Assembly: GCA_036250225.1 (NCBI GenBank)
Contig: JAPZLL010000005.1
Location: 372,001 to 436,000, forward strand
Length of the DNA stretch: 64,000 bases
Reading direction: 5' to 3'
Origin: Cercophora sp. LCS_1
Lineage: Eukaryota; Ascomycota; Sordariomycetes; Sordariales; Lasiosphaeriaceae
Positions within the stretch are counted from its first letter, which is position 1, and the number at the start of each line of letters is the position of its first letter. Positions 9,587 through 20,800 of the stretch are shown piece after piece. The notes under the pieces were generated by a model that was not told the origin of the DNA, did no database searches, and saw only the letters and a list, made by a program, of their open reading frames with translations. The position numbers and the translations under genes were made by a program.

Positions 9587-11898
9587 TTTGTCTCAGACAA
9601 CGTGTGGGCGAGTTCGTGCCAAGCGGGAGTAGCTACCTGGGTAGACTTAGCATCCAAATGTCACGATGAGAGACAGATGAGGCGCTCCGCACATACCAGC
9701 GCGAGATAGGGGCGCAACAAGGACCAGCCAGGATGGTAGGGTGATAGAAGGCGGAGGGAGGTTGCCGAGCGACGCATTGCCTTGTTGATCCTGACGCGGA
9801 GAGCCTATTGATATACCCAAGCTCCCATCTGGCAAGCTACCTTCCCAAGACACGGCTGCGATAGCACCGAAGAGTGAAGCGGGCGAAACCGCACTTTGTT
9901 CACCGTAGGTGAAGGTGAGGCGAGCGAGCCGTTGGGGGTCAGCTTTCCTTACCCAACTTACACTCCACCGAGCCAACGTCTAAATGCCGCATCCAGTTTC
10001 CGCAGAACGAGCAGCTCGACGCGGCTAACTTGTAGGGCGTGAACAACCAAAGCATGAGTTAGCCCTTAGGCCTCACACTTGAGGGATGCCTCCGGTTTGC
10101 CCTTGGGGGCGCACAATATCGGCCTTTCTTCCGAGAACTTTTGGAAGAGGCCACACCGAACTCAAGCTCGGTCAATAGGGGATGCAGAGACAAGGGTAAT
10201 GGGTCAAGCTGCACAATGGCTTCCATACCTTGGCTGGATGATGTGCATATGAAGGGTGTGGAGGCAGCTCAGCCTTCGTGTGGGAACATCAAGGCGGTCT
10301 GCATTGTGCCGACATCGTGAGTGGTGGTGGTGGGTATGGCCCAGAAAGCCAAAGAGTCCCCAGCCTGGTGAGTCGGAGCCATCTATTCGCGTCCTCTCTC
10401 CCATTTAATTGGCAGACGCCTTGGCGACCCAGGGCTGACTGAGAGAATTGGTCAACACAGGCCGAACTGGGCGAGCGACTCGGGAGGGGAGGGATCAAAA
10501 TGGAAGGGTGGGAGGAGGGCAACAACTCGAAGGCTTGCTCGAATTTGGCAAGAGTTACATAGCTACAACATTGCTGTGCCTATTTGGATTCCCACGAGGT
10601 CCGGGTGCCTAGCAATGGAGTTGTGGAGAAGGCTGTGAACAAACACGTCAGGTACTTAGCCGTACGAAGATAGGCAAGTCGTGATACTTCAAGTCAGGCT
10701 GTGGATCGGCTTGGCAGCCGAATGCCGACTTGCCAAAACTAAATGGAATACGTATGATCCCAGGCGGCAGTCACACCGTTCAAGGTTTCGAAGTGACATG
10801 AACAACTGGAGACGAGAAAAAAAAGGGGGAAAGTACGCTTCTGGCCGTCATTGCCTGCGACAGATTCTGAGGAGACCGACGTGCGAGCCTCTGGGGTGAC
10901 CTGAGAAGCGGATGGAGGTGGAGCACGAACCAGGGGCTGCGGTCACCCGCAACAACTTCACCTTGCGCTCCCGGTGTCCAATCCAAGATGGCAGTTCTCG
11001 GTGAACAACACGTCACTCAGCTTTGGAACTAGCCCCCACAGACCACCAGCAACTACATCGGTGAGCCTCGCGAGTAGGAACATGGCAGTCTTAGCACTTT
11101 TTTTTGGGTCTCGTTGCCCGCAACTCACGGACAGGAGACGTGACTGACGGGTGTGCTTCCGTGCGGTCCCACCCCTCTTGCCCATGCGGTCCGCCCGAGC
11201 GCCGCCAGAAGGCCAGCAGAAAGAAATTTAGAGGAGGTTGCCTTTTCTCCAACGCGGGGATGATGCAGCGGCACATGGGTTGCCTTCCAAACATCCCGCA
11301 TCCAAGGGAGGCGAGTGGGGCCAATCATACTGCGTCTGCTACCAAAAAGTAGGGCTGTCGATGTTCTGGCGCCCAGCGCCTCTCGTATGTCTAGACTAGG
11401 ACAGAGGCTTAATTGACAGCGACGTGTTCTCTGAGGCAGACTCGGTCCAAAAAAGGTCCATGCCGGCAGCACTGTTACTCTCCCGAATCACCCGTCGAAG
11501 CACTTTGCAGTTGGGTGTCCTTTGCCTAGGGCTACTCCCCCCCTCCCCCCCAAATGCCGTTCATCGCCTCATTCTAGGCTCACTTGCGATCGAGCACTGG
11601 AACATAGCAGAAGAGCCTCACCTCGCGTGAGCACGCCGTGACGAATGCCCTACCCCGGCTCAACTCACATTTGGCGGCACCTGCGACTTGGGTGGGATAC
11701 CAAAGACACTCGACCAAGGGCCCAGTTCTAAAATGCAAAACAGGATTGGCTTATTCCACAGACCGACTCGCCTTTCTCCCTCACGCGCGTCAAGAAAAGA
11801 CTCAACGAGCCTGTTATTGTTCGCTATCTTGCCACGTACAAAAACAACAAAATACATGTGTCACCCACGAAGGAATCATTTACTCCTTCGCACGACGT
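9587..11898. other. Gene-free stretch of about 2.3 kb
   Basis: No supported coding exon, tRNA or repeat. Open frames here are short, change frame and lack domains. It contains an A-run at 10819-10826 and a T-run near 11098-11105. It may be the promoter of the zinc-finger gene plus the 3' flank of NOT3/5. Confidence 0.4.
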
Positions 11899-13985
11899 TC
11901 AAACGTCGTCCTCGAGGAATTTGTAAGCGAACTTAAAGTCCGCTTTCCGGCGATTCATCCTAGGAATCACGTCAGTAAACTGTGCCGTCAAGGGCTTATA
12001 CGAAGTGACTTACCATGTGCTTTCATAATCGAAGAACCTGTACGTCCCCTGTTCGAACTCCTCCGTGATGGATTTTGGTTCCTCGTGCCGCTGGAACCAG
12101 GTTTGATACTGCTTGTGAAATCTCCAACTCTGGTCTTTTAGAGCCTTTGCTGCGAGGTACTGCTGGTGTGTCCCTTGCTTGTAGTAGAAGACGTAGAACA
12201 GGGTATCTGTGTCGATCTTGGAATAGAGTCGAGGGTCGTCGAAGATGGGCAAGGGCTCCTGCGGAAATTGGCTTGTCGAGTGATACCTCATGTCAGGGTG
12301 GTAACTTCGTGGTACTTCGGCATCCGAAACGTCAGGTTTGTTCGTTTCTGAGAGCAACTGCATCCGCGTCGTCCCAGGTGCAGCTAAAGGAGGTGGTCGC
12401 TTCTTAGTTACCTCGAATGACTCTACTAGATCATACAAGGATTGGGGAAGGTGGTAAATGGATTCCTCCTCCTGCTCCTCCTCCTCTTCCTCTATAGGCC
12501 GAATTCCATTTGCGACGCCATTTGCTTGTGCTGTATCCGGGCTGTGAGCAAAACATGATGCGAGAAATGGGGAGCGATTTCCCGAACCTTTCGTCGGGGC
12601 TTCCACGGACTCCGGCGCAGGCGGCTGCACGGGCGCTTTCCCCCGCAACGTTCCAGATTTCCCTTCCGCTTTGCTAGCTAACCCTGGTGCCGTTGTAGCA
12701 CTTGAGGATACGCTCGACAATGGGGGTGCCGTGCCGGACGGTTTGTCTTGGGTTGCTGGTTGAACAGATATTGTGTTGGGGGAGCTGGTCGTGCTCGTCC
12801 CGCGCTGAATCGGTGCTACTGATGACGCTCCAACGGTAGGTGTTGACGATGGCGGCGGGGGCAAGGGTGAGATCCCTACTCCATTCTTATCACTTGCGGC
12901 TGCAGCGGCGGCTGCACTGGCATACTTGAGGCCTTCGGCGGGTCTCGCCGGCACCGATGCAGGCTTCATGGGAACGTTGCTACCAGGCCCATTGTTAATC
13001 GTTGGTAAGGGATTGGTATGCACCGTGGCGAGTGTTGGGAGGGGTGATTTGAGCTGTGTGGAGGGACGTCGACCTGTGGAAGCTGCTGCCACGTCTGCGG
13101 TGGCACGCTGCTTCGCAGCTGGCACGCTCGCCACCTTGCCTTCAACTTCAGCAGTGTCGTCTTGTATCGACTGGTTGTCCTGCGACGACCCCTTATCATT
13201 GTCCAGGTTCATGCCATAGGCATCCTCCTCTTCTTGCAAGTCGAGATCATCGTAGAGGGTCTCATCCTCAATGTAATCATCGTTCATGCCGTCAGTCACA
13301 TAGTAACGGATGCTCTCTTCCAGCTCCGTGACCTGCTCCGTCTCAACCCCCCCATTTTCAAGCGACCGCCTGATAAGCTCCAGCTTGCCTTGATGCCACT
13401 TGTGCCGCTCAATGATTCGCTCGATCTCGGCCATCCGGTCCGCCTTTGCACTGTGACTCTTTCCCTTCTTCATTGTCGCCTGTATCGATTCCCCTTCTGC
13501 CTCGAGGGTTTCGATTTGTTGCTCAAGCTCGTCGACCATGCTGCTGAGGAATTCGCTCGCTTCAAGTTTGGCCTGTTCCTTGGGGTCCAACTTGGCCGCT
13601 GCCGATAACCCTTCCTTGGAGTACGCCTTGGTTTTCATCGCCTTCTCAACGGCTTTGAACTTTTCCATTTGCTACAGACAATGTTAGCAGGACCGTCAAT
13701 CAAGCCCTAGGCATTGTCGGGGAGTCCAACCGTCTCGATCAGCCGCCGGTGCTCTAGTAATGGAGCCTTGTCCTTGATGTCGTTGCTGGCCGCCCATGTC
13801 TTGATTTGGTCTCGTAGTCTCTGAAGCTTTTTGATTTCTCGCTTCAGTTGGTCCTCAAGCTTGTCCTTTTGCGCCGGGTTGTTGGATTGCTCGATCTTTT
13901 CGTAGATTGCCTCGAACTCGGCGACCCCTTCCCCAACCTTTTTGAAACACTTGTCGACTTCTTGTGCTAGTTTGCGCGCCGCCAT
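11899..13985 (-). CDS. NOT5: CCR4-NOT complex subunit NOT3/NOT5
   Basis: Three exons on the minus strand, 13985-13731, 13671-12014 and 11959-11899, give 657 residues. The N-terminal Not3 domain starts [20 protein letters not shown] and runs as coiled coil to about residue 230, ending in acidic [16 protein letters not shown]. The middle is a Pro/Ser/Thr/Ala-rich linker, with an acidic Glu run near residue 480. The C-terminal NOT box includes [36 protein letters not shown] and, from the small last exon, [19 protein letters not shown]. Family knowledge: a scaffold of the cytoplasmic deadenylase complex; yeast Not5 also senses slow-decoding ribosomes. The last intron was placed because it attaches the conserved terminus; without it the protein stops right after DYESTW. 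The first intron's donor (GTTGGA) is weak but restores the RLIETQMEKFK junction. Confidence 0.92.
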
Positions 13986-14758
13986 ATTGTCGGTTGGCTG
14001 CCAGTGCAGGAGGTGAAAGCGTCAAACAGATAGAGAGGGCGCGTTACGGTGCTCGGGAGCTGCGTCAGCTGGTGTCGGTAGGCAATTGCAATCGAGAACG
14101 AATTGCGATGTGGCAGATCGCTGGAGGAGCTTCTGGGTTAGCTTTGGCCGCAGCGGGGGAAGAATCCAGGTGGGCCTGAAACCTTGTACAATCGGGATGA
14201 ATTACCTGCTTGGCGTCTGCAAATTGCCAGCAAAGTCAGGATGCGCAGGTGTTGTTTGCGTTGTTTGAGAGGGGATGTTTGGTGCAGCTCTCGAGGCAAT
14301 CCACGCTTGCAGCAAACACCAAATTAGAGGAAGGCCCCGGTTTGAGGCGCGGCTGACGACCGCCAGCGCGTGACAAGGGCCGCAAGGTACCCTACTAGCG
14401 GGTCTGTTAATTCCCGGTATTTTCACTCCCCTCAGCCCTAAGCACAAACTTAAAATACCACCTTTCACTTGGTATCACATCGCAAAGCGCCTTTTAATTC
14501 ATTATGCCATATTTAATTGTGTAGATATAGGGAACTTCTTTGACTTGGACTTGGGTAACTCTCGGCGTGTTAACAGTGATGGTAGTGCACAGGCCAAGAA
14601 TCATGAAATGTCCCAGCCAATACATGCCCAAAGGACGGGACCGAGGACAGAAACGCACGGCCCACCGTATCAGACACTGTCTTCCTCTGGTCTTTCATCC
14701 TCATTCTCTCACTGTTCAATATAAGAATGTGTAACATCACCAAGGTTGGCATCCGGGG
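13986..14758. other. Intergenic between NOT3/5 and DTD starts
   Basis: Divergent spacing. It holds the presumed NOT3/5 promoter; no coding signal. Confidence 0.4.
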
Positions 14759-14798
14759 TTCTTTTTTCTTTTTCTTTTCTTTTTCTTTTCTTTTTTTT
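14759..14798 (+). promoter_or_regulatory. Pyrimidine tract upstream of DTD
   Basis: A nearly pure C/T run of about 40 bases ends roughly 77 bases before the DTD start codon. CT-rich blocks at this place are common core-promoter elements of filamentous fungi. The functional role is inferred. Confidence 0.5.
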
Positions 14799-14874
14799 GC
14801 ATGAAAAGAAACTGTCGCTTTGCTTCTGCGTTCCATATCACTGGGATCAAACAGCTCGTTTTCGTCGTTTCACG

Positions 14875-15606
14875 ATGAAGGGTACGTGAGTCGGCTGTTA
14901 CTCTCCTTCCAGAGTTTGTCGGGTGCTGAAGTCTGTAGCTATCCTCCAACGTGTGCTTTCAGCATCAGTCACTGTTGATCAGCAGGTGGTTTCCTCAGTC
15001 GGCAAAGGAATACTGGTTCTTGCTGCAGTTGCGCCTGGCGACACGGAGAAAGATGCAGAGTCAATGGCAAACAAAATCTTGAAATTGAAGTTGTGGGACG
15101 ACGAAACGGGTGACCGGGTACGTTTCCCCTCCACACTGTAGCTTTTCTAACAGAGATTCTCAGTGGAAGAAGAGCGTCAGGGACATCGAAGGCGAAGTAT
15201 TGTGCGGTAAGCCCAAGATCCGAAGAGCGCACTCCGTGATAGCTGACCAGGCAACTTGCAGTCTCTCAGTTCACGCTTCTCGCTTCTACAAAGAAGGGCA
15301 ACAAGCCCGATTTTCATGGCGCTCTTGGGGGCGAGGAGGCTAAAAGGCTATACGAATGCTTCTACCGCAAAGTTCAGGAGGGTTACGTCCCCGAAAGGGT
15401 CAAGGACGGCATCTTCCAAGCGATGATGCAGGTTAGCCTCATCAATGACGGGCCTGTAGGACTTTTTGACATTCATTGTTATGAACCAAGCTTATCTTCC
15501 TTTCTAGGTTACTATTGAGATTGTGACAGGATCAAAAATAGTAAGCTCGGAGGAAAAAAAGACATCAGAGCAGAAAGGTCAAAATGAAGAGCCAGCGACC
15601 TCTTGA
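14875..15606 (+). CDS. DTD1: D-aminoacyl-tRNA deacylase
   Basis: Five exons, 14875-14881, 14939-15117, 15164-15206, 15262-15455 and 15508-15606, give 173 residues. Exon 1 is only seven bases; it supplies MK plus one base and makes MKAILQRVLSASVTVD, the conserved DTD start. The family blocks SQFTLLASTKKGNKPDFHGA (with the SQFTL motif) and NDGPVTIEI (the GPVT cross-subunit Gly-cisPro motif is formed across the last intron) are present. The enzyme hydrolyses D-amino acids, and glycine wrongly loaded on tRNA-Ala, keeping translation homochiral. The C-terminal 25 residues are a Lys/Glu-rich tail beyond the domain. All four introns are 46-57 bases with GT-AG ends. Confidence 0.92.
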
Positions 15607-16246
15607 GCAGAGAGAGATCAAGCACCATCTCCGTACTTCACGGCTTAAACTTCAGGGTCTTGAAGATATTACTTACCTTGAGATCTTAAAATGTTAGCCC
15701 TCGCATATTATGTAAAAACTCACGGGGCTGAACCAACCCAAGTGCCAACAACCTACTGCTGTGGGACTCTTGATACGCAGTGCGAAGGGGGCCAGAAGGC
15801 ACCAGCCAAGCGGGACGGCTTGGCATCAAAATAAGGTAAGGCAAGCCAGGGGCCCCTGCTCGGCTCAAAAGACAAAGCGGGCCGCAGCCTGGAGCTCACC
15901 GCTTGCCCCACCATTTCGAAGGTTCACGAAACCTCTCCCGACCCCGCGGCGCAGCAGCCCTGCAACAAACAAGAAGGCAATAAGCGCACCATCTTCCGTG
16001 CAAAGGTTCCCCTTCCTATTATACCAAACCTGTCATAAATTCCCTGCAACCACCAATAGTTACTGCAAGTTTCCCCAACTAACTGTGGAAACCCCACCAA
16101 TAATCGAGGGTAAGGAACTCAACCACGCTTCGCCCACCGGGCCCAAGACGTCCTAGAATGGGAAACGAAGTGCAGTAGGTCAGCTAATCCTTTTGGCAGG
16201 ACTCATATCCTAACTTTCTTGGACTTCATCGCGCCGATACTCCAAA
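15607..16246. other. Intergenic; cyclophilin promoter side
   Basis: No coding signal. Sequence near 15930-16090 is C/A-rich, as in fungal promoters. Confidence 0.4.
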
Positions 16247-17426
16247 ATGACTTCCTCTGATGAGACGAGGAAGGCTCGCAGCCGTGTCTTCTTCGATGTC
16301 ACAATTGGAGGGAAACCCGCGGGGCGCGTCACCTTTGAGCTGTACAACGATGTTGTGCCCAAGACAGCCGAGAATTTCCGAGCTCTCTGCACAGGCGAGA
16401 AGGGTGAAGGCAAGATGGGCAAGCCCCTTCACTACAAGGGCTCCATCTTCCATCGTGTCATCAAGCAGTTCATGATCCAGGGAGGTGACTTCACGGCTGG
16501 AAACGGAACTGGGGGCGAGTCTATCTATGGAGCTAAGTTCGACGACGAGAATTTCGAACTTAAACATGAGAAGCCGTTTCTCCTTTCCATGGCCAACGCC
16601 GGCCCAGGTAAGGATCCAAACACTCCATCTACTGCTGTAACGCACTCGATTGACAGACGCCACAGGTACCAACGGCTCCCAGTTTTTTATCACAACCGTC
16701 CCTACCCCTCATCTCGATGGAAAGCACGTCGTATTTGGCGAGGTGATTGGCGGAAAGTCAATTGTGCGTCAGATCGAGAACCTCAGTACCCAAGCCGACA
16801 AGCCGGTCAAGGATGCTGTCATCGCCGACTGTGGCGAGCTCTCAGGCGCCGATGCGGTTGCCGAGGCGAAAACTGTCGATGCCTACGGCGACAAGTACGA
16901 AGACTTTCCCGAAGACGAGGCGGCCGAGCAGCCTCTCGCGGCGCCAACTGTTCTCAGCATCGCGAGTGATTGCAAGGACTTTGGCAATGCCGCGTTCAAA
17001 GCCAAGGACTTGACTGTTGCGCTTGAAAAGTACCAGAAGGGAATTCGCTACCTAAACGAAGATCCTGAGCTCGACGGGCAGCCAGCTGACACTAAGTCTA
17101 AGCTGGACGCCCTTCGGATCTCTCTCAACAGCAACGCGGCCCTGATGAACATGAAGTTGGGCGCATGGGAGGACTGCATTCGTGCTGCCGACAACGCGCT
17201 GGCGGTGGGTGCTATTTCGGACAAAGACAAAGCAAAGGCGCTCTATCGCAAGGGCTACGCTCAAGTGCGAGCCAAAGATGAGGATGGGGCACTCAAGAGT
17301 CTCGAGGAAGCCAAGAAGCTTGCACCTGAGGACGCCGCCATTACCGCGGAACTTGCCACAGTCAAAAAAGCTGCGAGCGCTAGGGTTGCCAAGGAGAAGG
17401 CAGCCTACAAGAAATTCTTCTCGTAA
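16247..17426 (+). CDS. CPR6: Cyclophilin-40 peptidyl-prolyl isomerase with TPR domain
   Basis: Two exons, 16247-16607 and 16666-17426, give 373 residues; the 58-base intron splits the Gly codon in [12 protein letters not shown]. The N-terminal cyclophilin domain (about 10-178) shows [20 protein letters not shown], the catalytic [16 protein letters not shown] and the active-site Gln/Phe in NGSQFFITT. His replaces the cyclosporin-contact Trp in [11 protein letters not shown], which is normal for the CyP40 class. A linker is followed by three TPR units (about 215-360), including [18 protein letters not shown] and [20 protein letters not shown]. Family knowledge: a cytosolic Hsp90 co-chaperone that binds the MEEVD tail through the TPRs. 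Confidence 0.95.
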
Positions 17427-17820
17427 CAGGTTGCATTGGCGCCAGGCGGTGGCATGTCTCACATTTGCGCAAGGTTGGAGTTTGGCAGGGAATGCACACA
17501 GGCGTTGGGACATGAAAATCACACGTTTTTGACCATGAACAGCAAAATGCGGAGGGAATGGGCCCACAACTTGACCCAGATGGTGATAGATTTTCTAGCA
17601 GTTCGCAATTGAGAATACGCCAAAGATACCCAAACGGACATCTTGAGCGCCATTGCGTTGCGAGCTAGACTAGCACCTGAAAACTTGGGTCGTGATTTGA
17701 CAAAATACTTTCTTATTCCCAGGGGCCCTTACAGCTATCTATGCTTGAACCATCTTGCTTCCGGTTATAACCCATATTTTTCTTACGATTCTGAACCAGG
17801 CTCAAGTGCTTTCGTCGTGG
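17427..17820. other. Intergenic, convergent 3' regions
   Basis: Lies between the cyclophilin stop and the RasGAP stop. No coding signal. Confidence 0.4.
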
Positions 17821-20800
17821 TTATACCCTTAGAGTCTCCCTTGATTCCCCCCGACCATCGCGTTCGCGTTCTTTGTCGTCATGATGCCCTCTTTCCCGCT
17901 CCCGATCCTTGGTGGTTAGCGACGAGGCCGCATCTGGCGATGCCGCTCTCGTCTTCTTGATAAACCCGCTGAGAAATTTTCTTGGATGCATCCCGTTCCT
18001 TAGGCCTCGTACTGTCCCAACCTGGCTCGAATGGTCGCTACCCATGGACACCTGGCGAGTCGCCGACTGTCCCTCACGCGTTCCATACCGACTCTCCCTT
18101 AACCCACCGAACCCGCCGTGTCCATCCATCTCGCTGCCAGACGATCCAGGGGGGCGTCCAAGCTCATTGTCCGACCACGTAGTCGAGCTGCCGCGAGACA
18201 AGAAGGGCAACGTGTCGCTCAGGGCGAGGTGATCCACGCCTTCCCCAAGCCCAAAAAGGTCGTCTGATGATGATGCTTCGGCGCTGCGAAGACTCTCAAT
18301 ACGGACGACGCATTCCATGGTGCGCTGGTGTATTGCGAGGCATTGGGTGTGAAAATCAAAAAGATCACCCTCAAAAAGGTGAGATTCGCTGGCGGAAGCG
18401 GGATGGATGTCGGTCCAAAGCTTGACGAGGGCGGCAAAGTTGCGGGATTTGTCGATAAGATATGGCAGTGAGGGGAAGCCCTCGCGTGCCATGGGCGAGA
18501 GGCGACCTAGGATGGTGATGGGCGTGGAGTATGAGGCCGGGACCGACATGTTGCTGCGCTCTGCGGGGATAGCACATACGGCATCAAGGAAATCTTTAAC
18601 GGACTGACGCTGGGAACTGATGAATCGGTTCATGGGCTCCATCCAGGTCTCCTTTTTACCTATGGTGGAGAGATTGGCAAGCGCCTGGAGACCCTTGGCA
18701 ATCAGGGTAAGGGTGCGCTGGGCTCGCGGGTGTGGGTGGTCCCGTAAGAGGCCAAAGAGCTTTGGGTTGAGAATCGCAGGGCAGATGAACCGCAGGAAGA
18801 GAAAGCCCGAAACTGAGGTGTAGGTGACCGTGCGGAGGAAATCGCCGTAGCGGTCCTCGGCAACAGCACGGATGTACTTGAGGATATGTCTCAACTCGGG
18901 GGGCAGACGAGCAGCGGAAGCCGTGATGCATTCCCAAACCTCAGTGGTGAGGTCGATCAACTGGTCCCAATGCTGATCAATATCCTCGCCATGTTGCAGC
19001 TTGCCAGGGTCCACCTCGCAATTGGGATTTGTCTCGTTGATCTCGAAGACTTTGTCGGCCAGGGTTTCTTCGAGATACTCCTTTCCCAGCCGTCGCATGT
19101 GGAACTCCAGAGCTTGTGTCAGGAGCGAGTTGCCCCTAAAGAGGAGATTTGCCTCGCCTTGGAGTGATTTGCCCATGTCACGCACGAGTTGCTCCCGGTC
19201 ACTCGTCGATTCAATCGAGTCGTTAGACTTGAGACGACGGCTGAAGCGCGCCTTGCGCATGGTGGCTTGGTTTCCTATGCCATCGATTTCATCCTCCACC
19301 ATATTCATAAGCCACTCGGTTGCCTTTCCCGAGACCTGAAAGATGTTCAGGAAGATCTCAGCAACCCGGCGCAGATTACCCGGCAAGGCGCCGCTAATCT
19401 GGGCTGTCAGCCCTGCGCTGAAACGGTGCAAAAGCTCTGACAGTGGGCTGTAGTGTCTGGACAAGAGTACGACGAGCTCCTCGTGCCGGACTTTGACAAA
19501 CATCGTGCCGATGGATTGTTGCCTTTCATCGTACACTTGAAGCCATTGCTCGTGGTCCTTTCCCCTTTCAAGCTGATGGAGAAGAATGTCTACAGCCCCG
19601 CACACGACCTCGGTGACATTCCCTGTCTTGGGCATTCCCAAGGTAGCCTGAAGCTGGTGCGTGAAGCTCTCTGGGCTTCCCTCAACGCGTTTCAGAAGCA
19701 CTGAGAGATAGGGCAACGCTGCTGGGAGGTCCACAAACTCGCAATCCTCCCGCCAGAAAGGATTTTTGGTGTCCGCCTTGGTCGTCGTCCTCGCGCGAAC
19801 CTCGCCATCAAGGATGACCTCCGCTAGGTAATTGCCAGAAACGGAGTGATGGCTTGTGCTTCTTCCATGGCGATCTGCCGTACTTGGGTCGAGAGTTGGC
19901 GCTCGAAGTTTCGCCTCTGTGACCCTGATTGATATTGTCTTTTCAACTCTGAACACTTCCCCGGCCGGCTCCGCGGTGAGATCCACTACTTCATACAGCG
20001 GTGCTCCTTTACCTGGGCCGAGGCCATAGACGTCGGGGACTGTAAAAGCACGCAACAAGACAAACCAAACTTCAAAAAGCACTCTCGATTCTAAGGATAT
20101 GTAAATCGGCCTCAGAAGGGAAAGGTGTGTTGCCGTCGATGCGTATGTTGGAAAAACGGCGATGCAGTAATCCTCGTCCAGAACCGATTTGTCCAGCTGC
20201 TGGATGGCCGATCTCGCAAGCTGTGGCAGCTCAATGACGGACAGGAGAGTTACATCATTCTCTGTCATCAACTTTAGCTGTCCATTGTCTTGGAGAATGC
20301 AAGACACCCTTCGCCAGGGTGTTTGGGGTGGGCGTAAGTCGCGAGTTGGTCTCCTTGCAATTGCTTTTGGGGAGCTCGCGACCCCTTTGTCCCAGAGCTG
20401 AATCTTGCCGACCTTAATGATAGCCGCCTCTCTCAGGCCTGGAGATGAGACTCGGCGCCGTACCTCGGGCCTCGAGGGGCCGGGCCGCGTGACACCGTGT
20501 TTGGCATTCGACGGACGTACTTGCTGCCAAGGTAACAAGGCAGCAAGCCAAAGATCGACTTCATGAGCAAGCACTGGCCTGAGAAACAGCGCCAGGCCAA
20601 GATGCGGACTGGAAATCTCCAGGCAGTGTTGGTTACCGGCTCCTTCAACTGTCGTAACTCGGCAGCCGCGCAGATCGGAAACGAGAGAGACGTGAAAAGG
20701 GCCGTTTTCCCCCGAGTCAAACATGAGATTCCCCTTTTCCTCTTCTATGTAGCAGATACCCGCGTGCCATGGGCCCCCGGAGTCCCTCTGGTACTCGATT

